Shown here: positions 52,644 through 64,000 of the stretch, in pieces
Layout: the number at the start of each line of letters is the position of its first letter
How positions within the stretch are numbered: the first letter of the stretch is position 1
DNA from: Methylomonas sp. UP202
GTDB taxonomy: Bacteria; Pseudomonadota; Gammaproteobacteria; Methylococcales; Methylomonadaceae
NCBI RefSeq assembly: GCF_029910655.1
Contig: NZ_CP123897.1
Span: 2,283,547-2,347,546 of the forward strand
Direction of reading: 5' to 3'
DNA: 64,000 nucleotides
Made by a program: the position numbers and the translations under genes
The notes under the pieces: generated by a model
The model's input: the letters and a program-made list of their open reading frames with translations, nothing else
What the model was told of the DNA's origin: nothing
Databases searched by the model: none

Positions 52644-53372
52644 TTACTCAGGCGTCTTGACGTTTCCTCCGTGCAAGCCGCATTCTTTCTTGGTGGCTTC
52701 TTCCCACCACCAGCGGCCGGCGCGTTCATGCTGATTGGGCAAAACCGGCCGGGTACAGGGCTCGCATCCGATACTGATATAGCCGTGTTGGTGCAAGTCG
52801 TTGAACGGCACCTGATAAGCCTCGATGTAATCCCAAACCTGTGCCGACGACCAATTCAGCAGCGGATTGAATTTGATTAGCTGCTTGCCCGGTCCGGAAA
52901 AGCCGGCGTCCAGTTGCACTTCCGGAATATCGCCGCGCGTGTCCACGCTTTGATCCTTGCGTTGGCCGGTGATCCAGGCATCCAAGCTAGCCAACTTGCG
53001 TTTCAACGGTTCGACCTTGCGGATGCCGCAGCATTGTTGGTGGCCCTCATCGTAAAAACTGAACAAGCCTTTTTCCTTGACGAAGGCTTCCAGACTGACG
53101 TAATCGGGGCTAAGAATCTCGATCGCGATGCCGTAATGCTTGCGTACCCGGTCGATAAAGCGGTAAGTCTCGGGATGCAGCCGGCCGGTATCCAGCGAAA
53201 ACACCTGTATGTCTTTTCTGATTTGCAGGGCCAGATCGATCAATACCACATCCTCGGCACCGCTGAATGAAATGGCGATATTGTCGAAATGGGCCAGCGC
53301 GGTTTTCAGGATGGTGCGGGGATTCTTGCCTTGTAGTTCGGATTCAGCGGTAGTAAGGTCGAATGCGGTCAT
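52644..53372 (-). CDS. cysH: Assimilatory adenylyl-sulfate (APS) reductase
   Basis: A 242-aa enzyme that reduces activated sulfate to sulfite. The phosphoadenosine-binding loop is AISFSGAED (33-41). The Cys pair C114-C115 and C203-x2-C206 would ligate a [4Fe-4S] cluster, the feature that marks APS-reducing CysH rather than PAPS-reducing CysH. The catalytic Cys is C231 in ECGLHGG. The start at 53,372 (MTAFDLTT) is decided by the conserved N-terminus; the frame upstream is not protein-like. It lies 4 nt downstream of gshA, so the pair links sulfate reduction to glutathione synthesis. Confidence 0.92.
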   Translation of the reverse strand: MTAFDLTTAESELQGKNPRTILKTALAHFDNIAISFSGAEDVVLIDLALQIRKDIQVFSLDTGRLHPETYRFIDRVRKHYGIAIEILSPDYVSLEAFVKEKGLFSFYDEGHQQCCGIRKVEPLKRKLASLDAWITGQRKDQSVDTRGDIPEVQLDAGFSGPGKQLIKFNPLLNWSSAQVWDYIEAYQVPFNDLHQHGYISIGCEPCTRPVLPNQHERAGRWWWEEATKKECGLHGGNVKTPE

Positions 53373-53376
53373 CGGT

Positions 53377-54963
53377 TCAGCTCTGGGCGAAATAACGGGA
53401 TAAATATTCGTCGAAGTCCAACGTGTCCGAGGCTTCGATGTCGCGTTGTTTTTGTAGCGAAGCGGCGGCCATCGCCTCGAATTGTTGCTGGGTCGCATCG
53501 TCCAGCGGTTCGGCATTGAAATAATGCTTGTGCAGCGCCGATGTGTTGCTGGCGAAACAACCGAATTCCTGGCCGTTCTCGCGCATGCAGGCCAGGATGC
53601 GCGCCGACGGCGTCAAGGCCGGATTGTCCACCACCGCCAGTTGCTGTTGCAAGGCCAATTGATAGGGTCTATCCAGGCTGCCGCGGTCCAGCACCGCGCA
53701 GATTGCTTGCATCGCGTAGAGAATATCGTGGGCCCATTGTTGCAAGGTCAGGGTTTGGCCGTTGCGGCTCAACTCCAGTCCGGGGCGGCGGCCTTGATTG
53801 GCTACCAACAACTGGTTGCTATTGTTGACCTGAAACTCGTCCGGGCATTGCGGTGGGCTGTCTTGGAGCAGACAGTACAGCAAAAACGCTTCCACGAAGC
53901 GGGCGGTGCTTTCGTCGATGCCGATCGGATTCAGCAGATTCAAATCCAGCGAGCGCATTTCCACGTAAAGCACCCCGCGTCGCTTCAGCGCCAGCGTCGG
54001 TTTTTCGCCGGATTGGGCGATTTGCTTGGGCCGCATCGTGCTGTAAAACTCGTTCTCGATTTGCAGGATGTTGGCGTTTAGTTGTTGATACTCGCCGTCG
54101 ACCTTGACGCCGATTTTTTCGTAATCCGGGTAGGGCGTGCTGATCGCGGCCGTCAAACTGTCGACGTAACCGTCCAGCGAGTTGTAGTCGATTTTCAAGC
54201 CCGCTTGGTTTTTGCTCTTGTAGCCGATGTCGCTCATCCGCAGCGAGGTGGCGTAGGGATGAAATAGCGTGTGTTCGTCGAATTCCTTGAATTGCTCCAT
54301 CAATTGCGGGCGGCTTTTAAAGAAGCTTTTGCAGATGGCCGGCGATGCGCCGAACAAGTATAAAATCAGCCAGCCCTGGCGGTGGAAATTGCGGATCAGC
54401 CCGAAATAGGCCTTGGAAATAAACTCTTCCAACGTGGCGCCGTTGCCGGCGTAGCTATATAAGGCCGGCCACAGGGCTTCCGGAACCGAATAATTGAAAT
54501 GAATGCCGGCGATGGCTTGCATCGTCCGGCCGTAACGGTGCCATAAACCCTTGCGGTATACGTGCTTCATCTTGCCGATGTTGGAGCGGCCGTATTCGGC
54601 GATCGGGATACTCAAGTCGCCGTCGATACCGCAGGGCATGCTGGTGGCCAGCAACATCTCGTCGCCCAGATGCGGATAGACGAACTGGTGCAACTGGTGC
54701 ATGTAATGCAAGGTTTGCTTGATGTCGGAGAACGGCGGCGTGATGAATTCCAGCAGCGCTTCCGAATAATCGGTGGTCAGGTAAGGATGGGTCAGCGCCG
54801 AACCCAAGGCCTGCGGATGCGGGGTTTGGGCAATCACACCGTGCTCGGTAATGCGCAGGCTTTCCTTCTCTATGCCTTTCAGCCCCTGTTTTAGTAGATA
54901 TTGTTGATCGTTGTCGATCAGGTACTTCAGGCGGTCGGGTAACTCGCAATAGGTGATGTTCAT
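53377..54963 (-). CDS. gshA: Glutamate-cysteine ligase (type 1)
   Basis: A 528-aa enzyme making gamma-glutamylcysteine, the first step of glutathione synthesis. Type 1 signatures are [53 protein letters not shown] and [20 protein letters not shown]-like. I chose ATG 54,963 (MNITYCEL); an ATG 45 nt upstream would add 15 residues and neither has a good ribosome binding site. It is co-transcribed with cysH (4-nt gap) and convergent to nothing; recQ starts divergently about 200 nt away. Confidence 0.95.
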   Translation of the reverse strand: MNITYCELPDRLKYLIDNDQQYLLKQGLKGIEKESLRITEHGVIAQTPHPQALGSALTHPYLTTDYSEALLEFITPPFSDIKQTLHYMHQLHQFVYPHLGDEMLLATSMPCGIDGDLSIPIAEYGRSNIGKMKHVYRKGLWHRYGRTMQAIAGIHFNYSVPEALWPALYSYAGNGATLEEFISKAYFGLIRNFHRQGWLILYLFGASPAICKSFFKSRPQLMEQFKEFDEHTLFHPYATSLRMSDIGYKSKNQAGLKIDYNSLDGYVDSLTAAISTPYPDYEKIGVKVDGEYQQLNANILQIENEFYSTMRPKQIAQSGEKPTLALKRRGVLYVEMRSLDLNLLNPIGIDESTARFVEAFLLYCLLQDSPPQCPDEFQVNNSNQLLVANQGRRPGLELSRNGQTLTLQQWAHDILYAMQAICAVLDRGSLDRPYQLALQQQLAVVDNPALTPSARILACMRENGQEFGCFASNTSALHKHYFNAEPLDDATQQQFEAMAAASLQKQRDIEASDTLDFDEYLSRYFAQS

Positions 54964-55162
54964 CGAATCAGTGATTAAGCGCCGAGGCGTCTCCAAGAAG
55001 CCCGGCATTATATAGGGGGAGGGGGATTTGTTGAAATCGGTCGACCGTTCGGCGTGAATTGCTGTTTGGGATCGGAGGCGCGTGCCGGGCGGCCGCCGGC
55101 GCCAACTATGTTTTAATATGGCGATGCTTTCGTTCCGATCTATCCATTTCTGATATCGATTC

Positions 55163-57273
<2,111 letters not shown>

Positions 57274-57286
<13 letters not shown>

Positions 57287-57717
57287 GGCCTGGAATCGAA
57301 GCGGTATTCGGTTTTCAGGCAGTGGTCCAGCCACTTTTCCAGGAAGTAATTCAAGCGCCATTTGTAATTCTGGATTTCCAGTAAACGACCCGGATTGGGG
57401 AATACCTGATCGACGGCTGGCCGTTCGTGATCGCGGATTGCTTCGGCCAGTTTGGCGTCCAGATAAATGCGGATCTTGACCGCCGGTACCATCAACTCGC
57501 TTAACTGGGCGCCGAAGCAGTGGCTGAGTTCTATCGTCAAGGTATAAGGATTGCGCTCCAGCACTTCCAGATGCAGGGCCGGCTTGTTGCCGGTGATGCC
57601 GACCGCGGTCTTATCGAAGGCGCTTAAGTTGGGAATCAGCCGGAACAATTTCTGGTAGTTGGATTCGCACAGCTTTTCCAGGCACAACGAGGTATTGACC
57701 GGATGCACCAAGCTCAT
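57274..57717 (-). CDS. DUF1249 family protein
   Basis: A 147-aa cytoplasmic protein matching the DUF1249 (YqiB-like) family: [16 protein letters not shown] near the N-terminus, [26 protein letters not shown], and [13 protein letters not shown] at the end. The function is unknown, but members often neighbour nucleotide or envelope genes. It starts 1 nt after the QueD stop and is the last gene of a PilZ - QueD - DUF1249 operon. Confidence 0.85.
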
Positions 57718-57718
57718 G

Positions 57719-58123
57719 TCAGTCTTCCCGGTAGCAGGCGCAGGCGCTGGATGTTTCCCACAGTACCACCTGATCGACGTCGAAGCCGCGTTGCTTGACG
57801 TATTGGTAAATCATTTTACTCAGCACTTCGGCGGTCGGATGCTCGTCCAGCGCCAGAAATTGCTCGTTGTGGGCGGTCAGGGCCGGAATCAGCGGATCGT
57901 CCTTGTGTAACAGAAAATTGTGGTCCAGCACGTCGTCGATAAAGGTTTCCACGCAGGCCTTGACGTCGGAAAAGTCGCAGACCATGGCTTGTTCGTTCAA
58001 CTGGGCGGCGCGGATCGAGATGCTGGCCTTGACGCTGTGGCCGTGCAGGTTGCGGCACTTGCCCGGATGGTTCATCAGCCGGTGACCGTAGCAAAAATAA
58101 ACTTCTTTGGTGATGACGAACAT
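57719..58123 (-). CDS. 6-pyruvoyl-tetrahydropterin/6-carboxytetrahydropterin synthase family
   Basis: A 134-aa enzyme of the QueD/PTPS fold. Zinc-binding histidines appear in CYGHRLMNHPGKCRNLHGHSV, with the catalytic Cys in GKCRNLHGH; an EDxx-type glutamate closes the active site (DEHPTAEVLSKM). It could make 6-carboxytetrahydropterin for queuosine or 7-deazaguanine, or act in pterin metabolism. In methylotrophs a pterin role is also plausible. No other queuosine gene is beside it, so the symbol is left open. Confidence 0.85.
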   Translation of the reverse strand: MFVITKEVYFCYGHRLMNHPGKCRNLHGHSVKASISIRAAQLNEQAMVCDFSDVKACVETFIDDVLDHNFLLHKDDPLIPALTAHNEQFLALDEHPTAEVLSKMIYQYVKQRGFDVDQVVLWETSSACACYRED

Positions 58124-58158
58124 AGATTTGAGTTTACATCCCTGTCGGGGCGAGGGTG

Positions 58159-58458
58159 TCAGTTGCCCTTGATGCTTTTGATCGAGGCGGCGATTTCATA
58201 GCTGGCATCGGCTTGCCGGACGCTGCGCACCACTTCGATGAAGGCCGTCATCGGCGGAGTGATCGAGGTTTTCGGGATAATGCTGACTTCCATCGCCGCG
58301 CCGATGTCGAAGGACCGTTCCGCGATAAAGGACACGCCGGCTCCGCTCAAGGTCAAGCAACGGCCCACCTTGATTTCGTCGGAATCCGCCGCCCGGTAAG
58401 TGATGTCACAGTCCACATCCATCCGGATGTAATCGCGTTTTTCGTCATGAGTCAGCAT
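58159..58458 (-). CDS. PilZ domain protein
   Basis: A 99-aa protein consisting of one PilZ-like domain. It begins with EKRDYIRMDVDCDITYR, carrying the R-x(2-4)-R type start of the c-di-GMP binding motif in shortened form. LTLSGAGVSFIAERSF follows, the (D/N)xSxxG-like second motif in variant form. Because the canonical arginines are incomplete, c-di-GMP binding is uncertain. The GGAGGG site before the ATG is strong. It heads the PilZ - QueD - DUF1249 run. Confidence 0.85.
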   Translation of the reverse strand: MLTHDEKRDYIRMDVDCDITYRAADSDEIKVGRCLTLSGAGVSFIAERSFDIGAAMEVSIIPKTSITPPMTAFIEVVRSVRQADASYEIAASIKSIKGN

Positions 58459-58696
58459 GGGCCCTCCGCGTGGTTCCAGCAGTGATAGTAAATAAACCGG
58501 ATTGAGTGTACATAAAAACGGGCGATTCTGCTTGGCAAATAGCCCTGAGTTCGCGGCCGCGTCCGGCCTTTTTGTCCGACTCGTGACGGCTCCGACAAGC
58601 CGACGCGTAGCGGCTTAGCCCGCGTTTTGCGCCTGACGCGGCGGGGCGATTTGTGTAAAATCCCGCCACTTTTCTCGACAGTCTTTAGGCATACGC

Positions 58697-59710
58697 ATGA
58701 GCAAATCCATCGTTCTGACCGGCATCACCACCACCGGTACGCCGCATCTGGGCAATTACGCCGGGGCGATTCGGCCGGCCATCCAGGCCAGCAAGGACGA
58801 ACAGGTCCGGCCGTTTTATTTTCTGGCCGACTATCACGCGCTGATCAAATGCAACGAACCGGCCAGGGTCAAGCAATCCAGTCTGGAAATCGCCGCCACC
58901 TGGCTGGCGCTGGGGCTGGATACATCCAACGCGGTGTTCTATCGCCAATCGGACGTGCCGGAAATCCTGGAGCTGACCTGGATGCTGACTTGCGTGACCG
59001 CCAAGGGCTTGATGAACCGCGCGCATGCGTATAAGGCCGCCGTCGCCGAAAACGAAGAAACCGAGGGCAACGATCCGGACAAAGGCATCACGATGGGCTT
59101 GTTCAGCTATCCGATCCTGATGGCGGCCGACATCTTGATGTTCAACGCCAACAAGGTGCCGGTCGGCAAGGATCAAATCCAGCACATCGAAATGGCCCGC
59201 GACATCGCCAGCCGCTTTAATCATATCTACGGCGAGCACTTCGCGTTGCCGGAAGCGGTATTGGACGACAACGCCGCCACCTTGCTGGGCCTGGACGGCC
59301 GCAAGATGAGCAAGAGCTACAACAACACGATACCGCTGTTCGAGCCGGAAAAGAAACTGCGCAAGCTGATCAACAAGATCAAAACCAATTCCTTGGAACC
59401 GGGCGAACCGAAAGACCCGGAAGGCTGTACGTTGTTCGGCATCTATCAGGCCTTCGCCAATCATCACGAAGTCGAGGCGATACGCCGGCGCTACGCCGAA
59501 GGTATAGCCTGGGGGGAAATGAAGCAGGTGCTGTTCGAAAAAATCAACGACGAGATCGCCCCGGCCCGCGAGCGCTACGAAGCCTTGATGCAAGCCCCGG
59601 AGCATATCGAACAGCAACTGCGGGAAGGCGCCGAAAAAGCCCGGGCCATCAGTCGGCCGTTCATCGAAAGCTTGCGCGAGGCGGTGGGAATATCCCGGCT
59701 GCACGGCTAG
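58697..59710 (+). CDS. trpS: Tryptophanyl-tRNA synthetase
   Basis: A 337-aa class I synthetase. [17 protein letters not shown] is the HIGH-equivalent start, [31 protein letters not shown] is the central tryptophan-binding part, and [15 protein letters not shown] is the KMSKS motif. Length and sequence are those of the bacterial short form. A tgtgtaaaat -10-like box sits 40-50 nt before the ATG. It is followed by the YdcF gene after 41 nt. Confidence 0.96.
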   Translation: MSKSIVLTGITTTGTPHLGNYAGAIRPAIQASKDEQVRPFYFLADYHALIKCNEPARVKQSSLEIAATWLALGLDTSNAVFYRQSDVPEILELTWMLTCVTAKGLMNRAHAYKAAVAENEETEGNDPDKGITMGLFSYPILMAADILMFNANKVPVGKDQIQHIEMARDIASRFNHIYGEHFALPEAVLDDNAATLLGLDGRKMSKSYNNTIPLFEPEKKLRKLINKIKTNSLEPGEPKDPEGCTLFGIYQAFANHHEVEAIRRRYAEGIAWGEMKQVLFEKINDEIAPARERYEALMQAPEHIEQQLREGAEKARAISRPFIESLREAVGISRLHG

Positions 59711-59751
59711 GCGCGCCGCCGGCAGTGGCGCGTTAACGGACACCGGCGCCG

Positions 59752-60507
59752 ATGTCGTTCATCGCGCTCTATATTGTCAAAGCGCTGTTTTTACCGCCGA
59801 TGGGTTTGCTGTTGGCGGCGATACTGGCGCTGACCGGCAAACGTAAATCCGGAGGACGCGTGGCGCTGATTTGTCTGATCTTGCTGTTGCTGTTGAGTTT
59901 GCCGGTGGTCGTCAACCGGCTGGCGCTGGCTTGGGAACGCTTTCCGCCGTTGGCACGGGATGCTTACGCGCAAGTTCAACCGCAAGCCCTGGTGGTCATC
60001 GGCGGTGGCCTGCTGTACGGCGAAACCGAATACCCCGACGGCGTGACCCTGCATCCGCGCAGTTTGATTCGAGCGCGTTATGCCGCCAAATTGGCGCTGG
60101 CCTTGAATCTGCCGGTATTGGCCTCCGGCGGCGGTAGTCCGGAACTGCCGGAAATTACCGAAGCCAGCCTGATGGCCGAACTGCTGGAAAACGAATTCGG
60201 CGTGCCGCAACCCTGGCGGGAAACCGCCAGCCGCAACACCGCCGAGAACGCCCGCTACAGCTATGCCCTATTGCACGAGCTCGGCATCGACAGCATCGTG
60301 CTGGTCACCCAGGCCTACCATATGCCGCGCGCCGAGCTGGAGTTTCGCAAGGCCGGCTTTCGAGTAGTGCCGGCGCCGACCGCCTTCATCGGTCATCGCG
60401 GTCCGGCGAGTTGGGCCGATTGGGTGCCGTCGGTTTCGGCTTGGTCGAACGTGTTCTTGCTGGCCCACGAAGCGGTCGGCATGTTCTGGTACCGGCTGCG
60501 TTACTGA
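59752..60507 (+). CDS. YdcF/DUF218 family membrane protein
   Basis: A 251-aa protein with two N-terminal membrane helices (about 1-22 and 31-50). A periplasmic DUF218/YdcF domain follows: QALVVIGGGLLYGETEYPDG, NLPVLASGGGSPE, NTAENARYSYALLHELGIDSIVLVTQAYHMPRAELEFRKAGF. The family includes SanA- and ElyC-like envelope proteins linked to cell-wall biogenesis or vancomycin sensitivity. The ATG follows a GC-rich spacer without a strong ribosome binding site, but the N-terminus fits the family. Confidence 0.88.
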   Translation: MSFIALYIVKALFLPPMGLLLAAILALTGKRKSGGRVALICLILLLLLSLPVVVNRLALAWERFPPLARDAYAQVQPQALVVIGGGLLYGETEYPDGVTLHPRSLIRARYAAKLALALNLPVLASGGGSPELPEITEASLMAELLENEFGVPQPWRETASRNTAENARYSYALLHELGIDSIVLVTQAYHMPRAELEFRKAGFRVVPAPTAFIGHRGPASWADWVPSVSAWSNVFLLAHEAVGMFWYRLRY

Positions 60508-60576
60508 CCGACACCGGTCCGGATTGCAACGAACGGTTAACCAAGGCCAAGCAATACACGGCGCTCGCTTTCAATC

Positions 60577-60605
60577 CGCGTGGGAGCGGCTTCAGCCGCG
60601 ATGTC
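60577..60605. repeat. REP-like palindromic element
   Basis: gcgtgggagcggcttcagcc plus gcgatgtc. Near-identical to 56-80 and lies between YdcF and the TIR gene, about 120 bp before the latter. Confidence 0.5.
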
Positions 60606-60727
60606 AGTCATGCCGAATACCGTCGCGGCCGCCACGTTGACGCTGGTTCCGGCCTCGCGCATAATCCAGCGGCTAGACGGTCGGTGACATATTCATTCAA
60701 GGCAAAAGGATTTTTCGGAGCGGTCCG

Positions 60728-61783
60728 GTGTGCGATAACAACAACCATAAAGCGCAAGTTTTCATTAGCTATGCCCACGCCGACAATCAGACCTTCGACA
60801 AGGGGGCTCTCGGCTGGGTCAGCAATTTCGTCGATCATTTGACCAAAGCCATCCCAATGAAGCCTGGCGGCAAAGCGGTTAGCTGCTGGATGGATCACCG
60901 TTTGGAGCCGCAGCGTGCGGTCGATGAAACCTTGCGGGCGCGGATTCAGGAAAGCGCTTGTATCGTCGCCTTCATGTCCCCGGCGTATCTGAGTTCGCCA
61001 TGGTGCCGATTGGAAATGGATCTTTTCATCAATTTAGTCGGTGGCGGCAAAGCCAATAATCGGGTATTTCTGGTCGAATTACTGGAAACCAAGCGTGAAG
61101 ATTGGCACCACGGTATACAGTCGATTTCCGTGGTTCAATTTTGGGATAAAGCGATTAATCAACCGGAGCCGATAACCTTGGGTTGGCCGGAGCCGGACAC
61201 AAAAAACGATCGTAAATATTGGCTGGAATTAAGCAATTTGGCCTCAGTGCTGGCCCGGCAAATTCAAAACCTGGCGCCGACCGAGCCCCCGCCGCAAGCT
61301 TCCGAAACCGTCGCCGACTCGGCCTCGCAAGCGGCACAGCCCACCGCCGCCGGCCCGCTACGACTCATCATCAATGCCGACGTGCCGGACCGCGAGTTGG
61401 GCCGCCAAGCGCGGGACTTGCTTGACAAGCTGGACGAACTGAACGTCGAAGCCGTCCTGGCCGCCGAGCCGGCTGCAAACCAGTTGCCCGCCGAATACCG
61501 CAACCACCTGGAAACCCAGCTCGCCGAGAGTCACGGCGTGTTGATCGTCTACGGCCAGGCGCCGGCCAGTTGGGCGCAGGCCCAGTATTCGCTGGCCAGC
61601 AAGGTGATGAGTTGCCGTAGCGCGCCGATCTGGGGCGGGGTACTGGACGGCCCGCCGCCGGATAAGCCCGAGTCCGGCCTGCCCCGGCGCCGCTTGAAAA
61701 TACTGGATTGCCGGAACGGCGGAATAGACAGCGAGTTGAAAGGGTTCGTCGAAACGCTGCGTCAGGGAATCGGGCATGTTTGA
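60728..61783 (+). CDS. TIR-domain protein, candidate immune effector
   Basis: A 351-aa protein starting at GTG with a ggag site 8 nt before. The N-terminal TIR domain (about residues 8-165) has AQVFISYAHADNQ at strand A and a later SPAYLSSPWCRLEMDLF where E96 is the expected catalytic glutamate of NAD-cleaving TIR domains. The middle is Pro/Ala/Ser-rich (about 180-205). The C-terminal part (about 206-345) has LRLIINADVPDRELGRQARDLL and HGVLIVYGQAPASWAQAQY, resembling a second TIR-like or nucleotide-binding fold. It overlaps the following ATPase gene by 8 nt, so the two are translationally coupled. It may be a NAD+-depleting effector or signal maker. Confidence 0.8.
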   Translation: MCDNNNHKAQVFISYAHADNQTFDKGALGWVSNFVDHLTKAIPMKPGGKAVSCWMDHRLEPQRAVDETLRARIQESACIVAFMSPAYLSSPWCRLEMDLFINLVGGGKANNRVFLVELLETKREDWHHGIQSISVVQFWDKAINQPEPITLGWPEPDTKNDRKYWLELSNLASVLARQIQNLAPTEPPPQASETVADSASQAAQPTAAGPLRLIINADVPDRELGRQARDLLDKLDELNVEAVLAAEPAANQLPAEYRNHLETQLAESHGVLIVYGQAPASWAQAQYSLASKVMSCRSAPIWGGVLDGPPPDKPESGLPRRRLKILDCRNGGIDSELKGFVETLRQGIGHV

Positions 61784-64000
61784 TATCCGCGACATCGCCG
61801 CGCCGTATCCGGGCTTGCGGCCGTTCGAGGCCCACGAAAGCGAAATCTTTTTCGGCCGCGAAGGCCACACCGATAGGCTATTGGAAATCCTGCAACGCGA
61901 GCGTTTCCTGGCGGTGATCGGTCCGTCCGGCTGCGGCAAATCCAGCTTGGTACGCGCCGGGCTGTTGCCCGGCCTGGCCTCCGGCGCGCTGGGTACCGGC
62001 AGCGATTGGCGGCTGGCCGTGTGCCGGCCCGGCGGTCAACCGCTGCTGGCGCTGGCGCAAGCGCTATTGGGTCGGCACGCCTGGGGCCGGGAACTGGTCG
62101 GCGGCGAGCGTATCCCCAAGGATGCCGACGACGTGACCGCCGACGTGGCGCTGGTGGCGGCGGAATTGCGCCGCGGCCTGGACGGCTTGCGGAGTTTGTC
62201 GGCCTCGGCCGGGGCGCGCCGGCCGGCGGCTGCCCAGCCTTGCAATCTGTTGGTGCTGGTCGATCAATTCGAGGAACTGTTCACCTACGCCGATGCAGTG
62301 GATGAAGTCGGCGACGAATCGGCGGCGTTTGTCGATCTGCTGTTGGCGGCCCGCGCCGACCCGGATTTGCGCGTCTACGTCGCGATCACGATGCGCACCG
62401 ATTTTCTCGGCCATTGCGTGCGCTGTCTAAAACTGCCGGACGCGATCAATCGCGGCCAATACTTGACCCCGCGCCTTAGCGATGCGGAAATGTTGGCGGC
62501 GATCGGCGGCCCGGCGCGGGTGTTCGGCGGCGAGGTGCGGGCGGATTTGGCCGAGGCATTGGTCAAAAACATCGGCAACGACGCCGACCAATTGCCGCTG
62601 TTGCAGCATGCCCTGGCCCGGATGTGGCGGGTGGCGGAACGCAAAAACCCGGATCGGCCGCTGATCGACGCGGACTGTCTGCTAGCGGTCGGCGGCGTCG
62701 CCGAGGCGCTGAATAAACACGCCAACGACTTGTACGAGGCCTTGCCGGCAGAACAGTGGGCGCTCACCGAAGTCTTGTTCCGCGCCATCACCGAGCGCCG
62801 CGAGGCCGGCGGCCAGGACGTGCGCCGGCCGCAAAGCCTGGCGGCGATTGCCGGCTGGTCCGGTGTCGCCCCTGCCGACTTGCTGCCGGTCATCGAATGC
62901 TTCGCCGCGCCGGAGGTCAGCTTTCTGCAGCACGGCGTGGAACTGAACCAGCGCAGCGTCATCGACCTGGCCCACGAGGCCTTGATTCGCCAATGGGACC
63001 GCTTGCAAGCCTGGGTGGAAAGCGAATACCAGCGCGGGCAACACTATCGGCGCTGGACGCTGCGGGCGGCGGAATGGACCGACGACGGCGGCTTGCTGAC
63101 CAAAGGCGATCTGGCGCGGGCGCTGGAATGGTGGAACTCCACCGACTCGACCTCAGCGCCCACCGAAGCCGAGTCGGCTAGCGCGCGCTGGCAACCGACG
63201 CCAAACTGGGGGGGGCGCTACAGCGACCAACAAGGCGCGGAATTGGCGGCCGAATTCGCCCAGCTGCGCGAGTTCATCATCGCCAGCCGCGAATTCGAAA
63301 CCCGGCAACGCGAAGCCGACAAACGCCGGCTGGAAGCCGAAGCGGAAAAAGAACGCGCACAAGCGGCAAAGCAACGAGAGCTGGCGACGGCCGCCAAACT
63401 TAGCGCAAGGAATGCCAGAAAATTTGCTGCCGTTGCCGTTATGGTGGCAGTGGTTGCATTTGGGCTGGCGGTGGCAGCCTACGTTTTTAAACAACACGCG
63501 CAAAGCGCCGAGCAAAAGGCCGTGCGCGGTTTGTATGACGACACCATAACTCACGCCTCGCTGCTGGCCCGATTCGACGACTTCGCCGCCGCGAAAGCCA
63601 AATTGGCCGGCATCCGGCAGCACGACGCCGAGGTAACGCCGCCGCGCCGCCATGCCCGCGACCTGCTGATGGGTTATTTGAATATCCTGGGCGGCGAGGC
63701 CGATTTCACCTACACCGACACCGACGGCAAGCCGCTGCCTCAATTATCCGGCAATGTCGCGATCAGTCCGGACGGCGTCTGGCTAGCGGCCAGCGGCGAG
63801 CGCGGTACTGTGGCCTTGTTCGAGGGGGCCAGCGGCCTGTTGGTGCAAAAGTTGGAGGGTCACGACAAAGCGGCTGACGATGTCTGGGATATTGTTTTTC
63901 ACCCACAACAACCCTGGCTGATTTCCGGCGGCAACGACGGCCGGATCATGCTGTGGAGCTTGCCGCGACACGGCCAGCCGGCCACCGCGTTGCGGCAGTG
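61776..64000 (+). CDS. nSTAND-type ATPase with WD40 repeats (3' end beyond window)
   Basis: A partial gene of at least 741 codons that is still open at the window end. It begins MFDIRDIAAPYPGLRPFEAHESEIFFGRE, the hallmark N-terminus of nSTAND1-like NTPases. Walker A GPSGCGKSS (49-57) and Walker B LVLVDQFEEL (160-169) are intact. A helical STAND arm follows (to about 460), then a charged coiled coil (about 500-545), a single membrane helix (about 549-570), and WD40 repeats from about residue 650 (NVAISPDGVWLAASG, VWDIVFHPQQPWLISGGNDGRIMLWSL). It is coupled to the TIR gene. Sensing by the WD40 part and oligomerisation by the STAND part are inferred. Confidence 0.85.
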   Translation, partial: MFDIRDIAAPYPGLRPFEAHESEIFFGREGHTDRLLEILQRERFLAVIGPSGCGKSSLVRAGLLPGLASGALGTGSDWRLAVCRPGGQPLLALAQALLGRHAWGRELVGGERIPKDADDVTADVALVAAELRRGLDGLRSLSASAGARRPAAAQPCNLLVLVDQFEELFTYADAVDEVGDESAAFVDLLLAARADPDLRVYVAITMRTDFLGHCVRCLKLPDAINRGQYLTPRLSDAEMLAAIGGPARVFGGEVRADLAEALVKNIGNDADQLPLLQHALARMWRVAERKNPDRPLIDADCLLAVGGVAEALNKHANDLYEALPAEQWALTEVLFRAITERREAGGQDVRRPQSLAAIAGWSGVAPADLLPVIECFAAPEVSFLQHGVELNQRSVIDLAHEALIRQWDRLQAWVESEYQRGQHYRRWTLRAAEWTDDGGLLTKGDLARALEWWNSTDSTSAPTEAESASARWQPTPNWGGRYSDQQGAELAAEFAQLREFIIASREFETRQREADKRRLEAEAEKERAQAAKQRELATAAKLSARNARKFAAVAVMVAVVAFGLAVAAYVFKQHAQSAEQKAVRGLYDDTITHASLLARFDDFAAAKAKLAGIRQHDAEVTPPRRHARDLLMGYLNILGGEADFTYTDTDGKPLPQLSGNVAISPDGVWLAASGERGTVALFEGASGLLVQKLEGHDKAADDVWDIVFHPQQPWLISGGNDGRIMLWSLPRHGQPATALRQ

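Overview
The window looks like the chromosome of a type I (gammaproteobacterial, Methylomonas-like) methanotroph. It has a mtdA - glycerate 2-kinase - glyA cluster facing a malate dehydrogenase gene (serine-cycle and tetrahydrofolate C1 metabolism) and an MxaD-like protein. It also has three surface or exported proteins with C-terminal VPxPG sorting-type tails, three TonB-dependent siderophore-type receptors, and gammaproteobacterial versions of the housekeeping genes gltX, gshA, cysH, recQ and trpS. The organism name is an inference from gene content; no rRNA or marker-gene comparison was possible.

Layout. 0.4-1.5 kb: a stand-alone sigma-54 activator. 1.8-9.3 kb: an iron region with a PiuA/Fiu-type receptor, a PepSY membrane protein and a PiuC hydroxylase on the minus strand; a Fur-box-preceded cluster of three small unknown genes on the plus strand; and a second siderophore receptor. 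10-14.7 kb: C1 carbon assimilation (mtdA, gckA, glyA on minus; mdh on plus). 14.8-15.9 kb: a VPxPG-tail protein with a sigma-54 promoter and an upstream dyad. 16.2-22.8 kb: a tripartite RND efflux operon with a divergent TetR regulator and a palindromic operator between them. 23-28.8 kb: mxaD-like gene, then a sigma factor / FecR / transducer-receptor iron-signalling unit that is split by two tandem-repeat arrays. 29-32.5 kb: an unknown gene, two transglutaminase-like proteins and an Sfp-type phosphopantetheinyl transferase. 32.5-33.4 kb: an AT-rich stretch with duplicated DnaA boxes and an IS66 transposase remnant. 33.5-41.9 kb: a secreted phosphoesterase, two more VPxPG-tail proteins, a fused 5-oxoprolinase and a protein with a four-copy DSVLRRH repeat. 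42.3-46.8 kb: a coupled operon of di-heme cytochrome, DAHL-type sensor kinase and NtrC-type regulator. 46.8-60.5 kb: mostly housekeeping (vWA-OmpA lipoprotein, Sel1 protein, gltX, tRNA-Ala, two identical tRNA-Glu, acyltransferase, cysH-gshA, recQ, QueD/DUF1249/PilZ, trpS, YdcF). 60.7-64 kb: a TIR-domain protein overlapping a large nSTAND-type ATPase with WD40 repeats that runs off the window.

The strongest candidates for new biology are four. (1) The overlapping TIR / nSTAND-WD40 pair at the right edge looks like a two-gene immune or conflict system. (2) All three VPxPG-tail protein genes have a GG-N10-GC sigma-54 promoter, and one has a nested dyad beside it. (3) The cytochrome peroxidase-like / DAHL kinase / sigma-54 regulator operon looks like a redox-sensing module. 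(4) Two repeat arrays of the same family lie in opposite orientation between fecR and its receptor gene.
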